This document shows, in pieces, positions 62,189-64,000 of a stretch of 64,000 nucleotides of DNA. The notes below the pieces were generated by a model, which made no database searches, was not told the DNA's origin, and saw only the letters and a list, made by a program, of their open reading frames with translations. This DNA comes from Paenibacillus sp. SY21-1 (GTDB lineage Bacteria > Bacillota > Bacilli > Paenibacillales > Paenibacillaceae), in contig NZ_STGF01000004.1 of NCBI RefSeq assembly GCF_005222705.1, forward strand, positions 1 to 64,000, in the 5' to 3' direction. The position numbers and the translations under genes were made by a program. Position 1 is the stretch's first letter; each line of letters begins with the position of its first letter.

Positions 62189-63021
62189 GCGGCAAGATAT
62201 GGCGTCGCCTAAGCTCCGCCTCTCTGTTCTTGTTCCTGCTTCTGGCGGCCGTTGTAACGTTGTTCCCTATTTATATGGCGCTGCTAAACTCCGTCAAAAC
62301 GCAAGGGGAAATGCTGACCAACATCCTGGCGCTGCCTGCTACTCCGGAGTTTGGCAATTACGCCGACGCCTTCCGGAAGACGGACTACATGAGAAGTCTT
62401 TGGAATACGGTTGTCGTGGCGGCGGTCGGTTTGGCCGGCATTATCCTTTTTGCGTCGATGGCCGGCTACAAGCTGTCGCGCACGCCAGGCAAGCTAAGCA
62501 GCTTTTTGTTTGGACTGTTCGTTATGTCGACGCTTATTCCGTTTCACTCCATCATGATTACGCTGGTTCGCATCAGCAGCGACATGGGCCTGCAGGGCTC
62601 TGCCGTCGGCCTTGGCTTGCTCTACATCGGCCTCGGTGTAGCCGTGGCAATTTTTCTGTATCACGGCTTCGTCAAGTCGGTTCCCAAGGAGCTGGACGAG
62701 GCGGCGGTTATCGACGGCTGCGGTGAATTCAGGCTTTATTTTGTCGTCATTCTGCCGCTTCTGCTGCCGATTACGGCCACCATTGCCATTTTAAATACGC
62801 TGTGGATGTGGAACGATTTTCTGCTGCCGCTGCTCATTCTGACGGATTTCAAAAGCTACACGCTTCTGCTTTCAACCAACATGCTGTTTGGCGAATACAA
62901 CAACGACTGGTCCGCGATTCTCGCCTCGCTCGTGCTTGCGATGCTGCCGGTCATCATTCTGTACCTGCTGCTGCAGAAGTACATTTTGCACGGCATTTCG
63001 GAAGGCGCAATCAAGTCGTAG
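62185..63021 (+). CDS. Sugar ABC permease, MalG type
   Basis: The 278-residue protein has six membrane segments and the EAA loop LDEAAVIDGCGEFRLYFVVILPLLLP. GGGAGGTGAGG precedes ATG 62185. No ATPase gene follows; importers of this class in spore formers use a shared MsmX-type ATPase. Confidence 0.93.
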   Translation: MSGKIWRRLSSASLFLFLLLAAVVTLFPIYMALLNSVKTQGEMLTNILALPATPEFGNYADAFRKTDYMRSLWNTVVVAAVGLAGIILFASMAGYKLSRTPGKLSSFLFGLFVMSTLIPFHSIMITLVRISSDMGLQGSAVGLGLLYIGLGVAVAIFLYHGFVKSVPKELDEAAVIDGCGEFRLYFVVILPLLLPITATIAILNTLWMWNDFLLPLLILTDFKSYTLLLSTNMLFGEYNNDWSAILASLVLAMLPVIILYLLLQKYILHGISEGAIKS

Positions 63022-63035
63022 GGAGGGATTTACGG

Positions 63036-64000
63036 GTGAGCATAACCAAAAATGAAGAGGTATACGGCTTCGTCCGAGCGGATGGTCCAAGGATAGTCAA
63101 CGGCAGAGGAGAGCCCTTTCTATTAAGAGGCGTAGGCTTCGGAAGCTGGTTGCTGCCGGAGGGGTATATGTGGCGTTTTCCCGAAGGGGGCGACCGTCCT
63201 CGACGTATTGAGAACATGATCAAAGCGCTGATTGGCGATGAGCAAGCCGAAGAGTTCTGGGAGACGTACTATCGTAGATACATTGCCGAGGAGGATATCG
63301 TCACAATCGCCAAGGAAGGCTTTAACTCGGTGAGGCTGCCAATCAACGCAAGATTTCTGACGGGGGAAGGACCGGGGCCGTCCGAGGCAACTGCAAAAGC
63401 TCAGGCAGCGCCGATGGCCGAGGGAGCTGTCGGCGACAAGGACGCAACGGAATCAGCCAGGACAAATCGCTCAGACGACCACGGATCATGCTCATCTCCG
63501 GCGGCGGATGTCATAGGGATCGCACCAGATCATGACCGTGGAGGTACTGCGCCTCCTGTTTTTCGAGAGGATCGCCTGCACATGTTGGATACCGTAATTG
63601 GCTGGTGCAGGGAGCATCGGCTTTATGTCATCCTGGACCTGCATGGAGCGCCGGGTGGACAGACGGGCACCAATATCGACGATTCCGAATTCGACCGTCC
63701 GGAGCTTTTTACTGACGAGAGGCGCTTGCGCGAATCTGTGGAAATATGGCGCATGCTGGCCGAGCGTTACCGGGAAGAGTGGATCGTCGCGGGATACGAC
63801 TTGCTCAACGAGCCGTTGCCGGAGTGGTTCGCCGAGTACAATGACCAAGTTATTCCGTTGTACAAGGAGATGATCGCGGCGATTCGCGGGGTGGACGAGC
63901 GGCACATGATTATATTGGAGGGCGTACACTGGTCGACGGACTGGTCCATCTTCGAGCATGCGTTCGGCGACGAGCCTATCGATACGAACGTGCTGCTCCA
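63036..64000 (+). CDS. GH5-type glycosidase, partial, continues past the window
   Basis: The frame runs open to the window edge, with 321 codons present. GTG 63036 follows GGGAGGGA. It has no signal peptide, so it is cytoplasmic. The GH5 start (FLLRGVGFGSWLLPEGYMW), NSVRLPINARF, LDLHGAPGGQTG and the acid/base Glu in YDLLNEPLPEWF are visible. Between NARFLTGEGP and FREDRLHML lies an insertion of about 60 residues rich in Ala, Asp, Ser and Pro that looks disordered. The nucleophile Glu would lie beyond the window. As part of the ABC operon it should cleave imported oligosaccharides. Confidence 0.85.
   Translation, partial: MSITKNEEVYGFVRADGPRIVNGRGEPFLLRGVGFGSWLLPEGYMWRFPEGGDRPRRIENMIKALIGDEQAEEFWETYYRRYIAEEDIVTIAKEGFNSVRLPINARFLTGEGPGPSEATAKAQAAPMAEGAVGDKDATESARTNRSDDHGSCSSPAADVIGIAPDHDRGGTAPPVFREDRLHMLDTVIGWCREHRLYVILDLHGAPGGQTGTNIDDSEFDRPELFTDERRLRESVEIWRMLAERYREEWIVAGYDLLNEPLPEWFAEYNDQVIPLYKEMIAAIRGVDERHMIILEGVHWSTDWSIFEHAFGDEPIDTNVLL

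Overview
The window looks like chromosome of an endospore-forming, aerobic member of the Paenibacillaceae (Paenibacillus/Cohnella-like). The evidence is a YhcN/YlaJ-type sporulation lipoprotein, a caa3 oxidase operon with CtaG and CtaM, a CsoR-copZ-copA copper locus, YesMN-type two-component genes beside carbohydrate ABC transporters without an ATPase, frequent GTG/TTG starts behind strong GGAGG sites, and several large secreted glycoside hydrolases. No tRNA, rRNA or CRISPR array was seen.

Layout. 1-5.0 kb is AT-rich accessory DNA: a Fur-controlled promoter cut off from its gene, an IS3-family element (381-2090), an orphan Rhs-type toxin tip with its probable immunity gene, decayed Rhs core fragments, and two truncated transposases. 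5.1-8.5 kb holds an OmpR-type two-component system and a beta-propeller lipoprotein. 8.5-12.3 kb holds small genes, a YitT protein, and a minus-strand GDPD-MFS pair. 12.4-15.8 kb is csoR, copZ and copA with four CsoR operators. 15.9-19.5 kb carries a second two-component system, pssA and dedA. 19.63-20.29 kb is a 51-bp tandem repeat array. 20.5-22.0 kb is an NADH oxidase gene behind two Rex operators. 22.3-26.9 kb has an SDR gene, an AraC regulator and a GH78 enzyme. 27.1-29.9 kb has a siderophore-binding lipoprotein and an AraC regulator fused to a siderophore-binding domain, each behind a Fur box. 30.0-33.8 kb has a possible 57-residue protein, a DUF421 protein, an HxlR/aldo-keto reductase divergent pair and the sporulation lipoprotein. 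34.1-39.7 kb is ctaCDEF, ctaG and ctaM. 39.8-44.2 kb is a YtrA-controlled ABC operon. 44.5-46.3 kb has a small export protein and an IS630 element whose transposase is split by a frameshift. 46.5-64 kb is mainly glycan utilisation: a GH43 gene broken at a run of seven A, an ATP-grasp gene, a secreted GH5 enzyme with six discoidin domains, a secreted GH3 enzyme, a YesM/YesN pair, a sugar binding protein with two permeases, and a GH5 gene running off the window end.

How it works together. The last 14 kb reads as one beta-glucan-type system. The secreted GH5 and GH3 enzymes cut polymer outside, the YesM/YesN pair senses it, the ABC importer (borrowing a shared ATPase encoded elsewhere) takes up fragments, and a cytoplasmic GH5 finishes them. 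A consensus cre site ahead of the secreted GH5 predicts CcpA control. The most unusual points are the GH5 catalytic domain interrupted by three discoidin modules, the tandem repeat with its 102-bp higher-order period, and the IS3 left end that can fold over its own transposase ribosome binding site.
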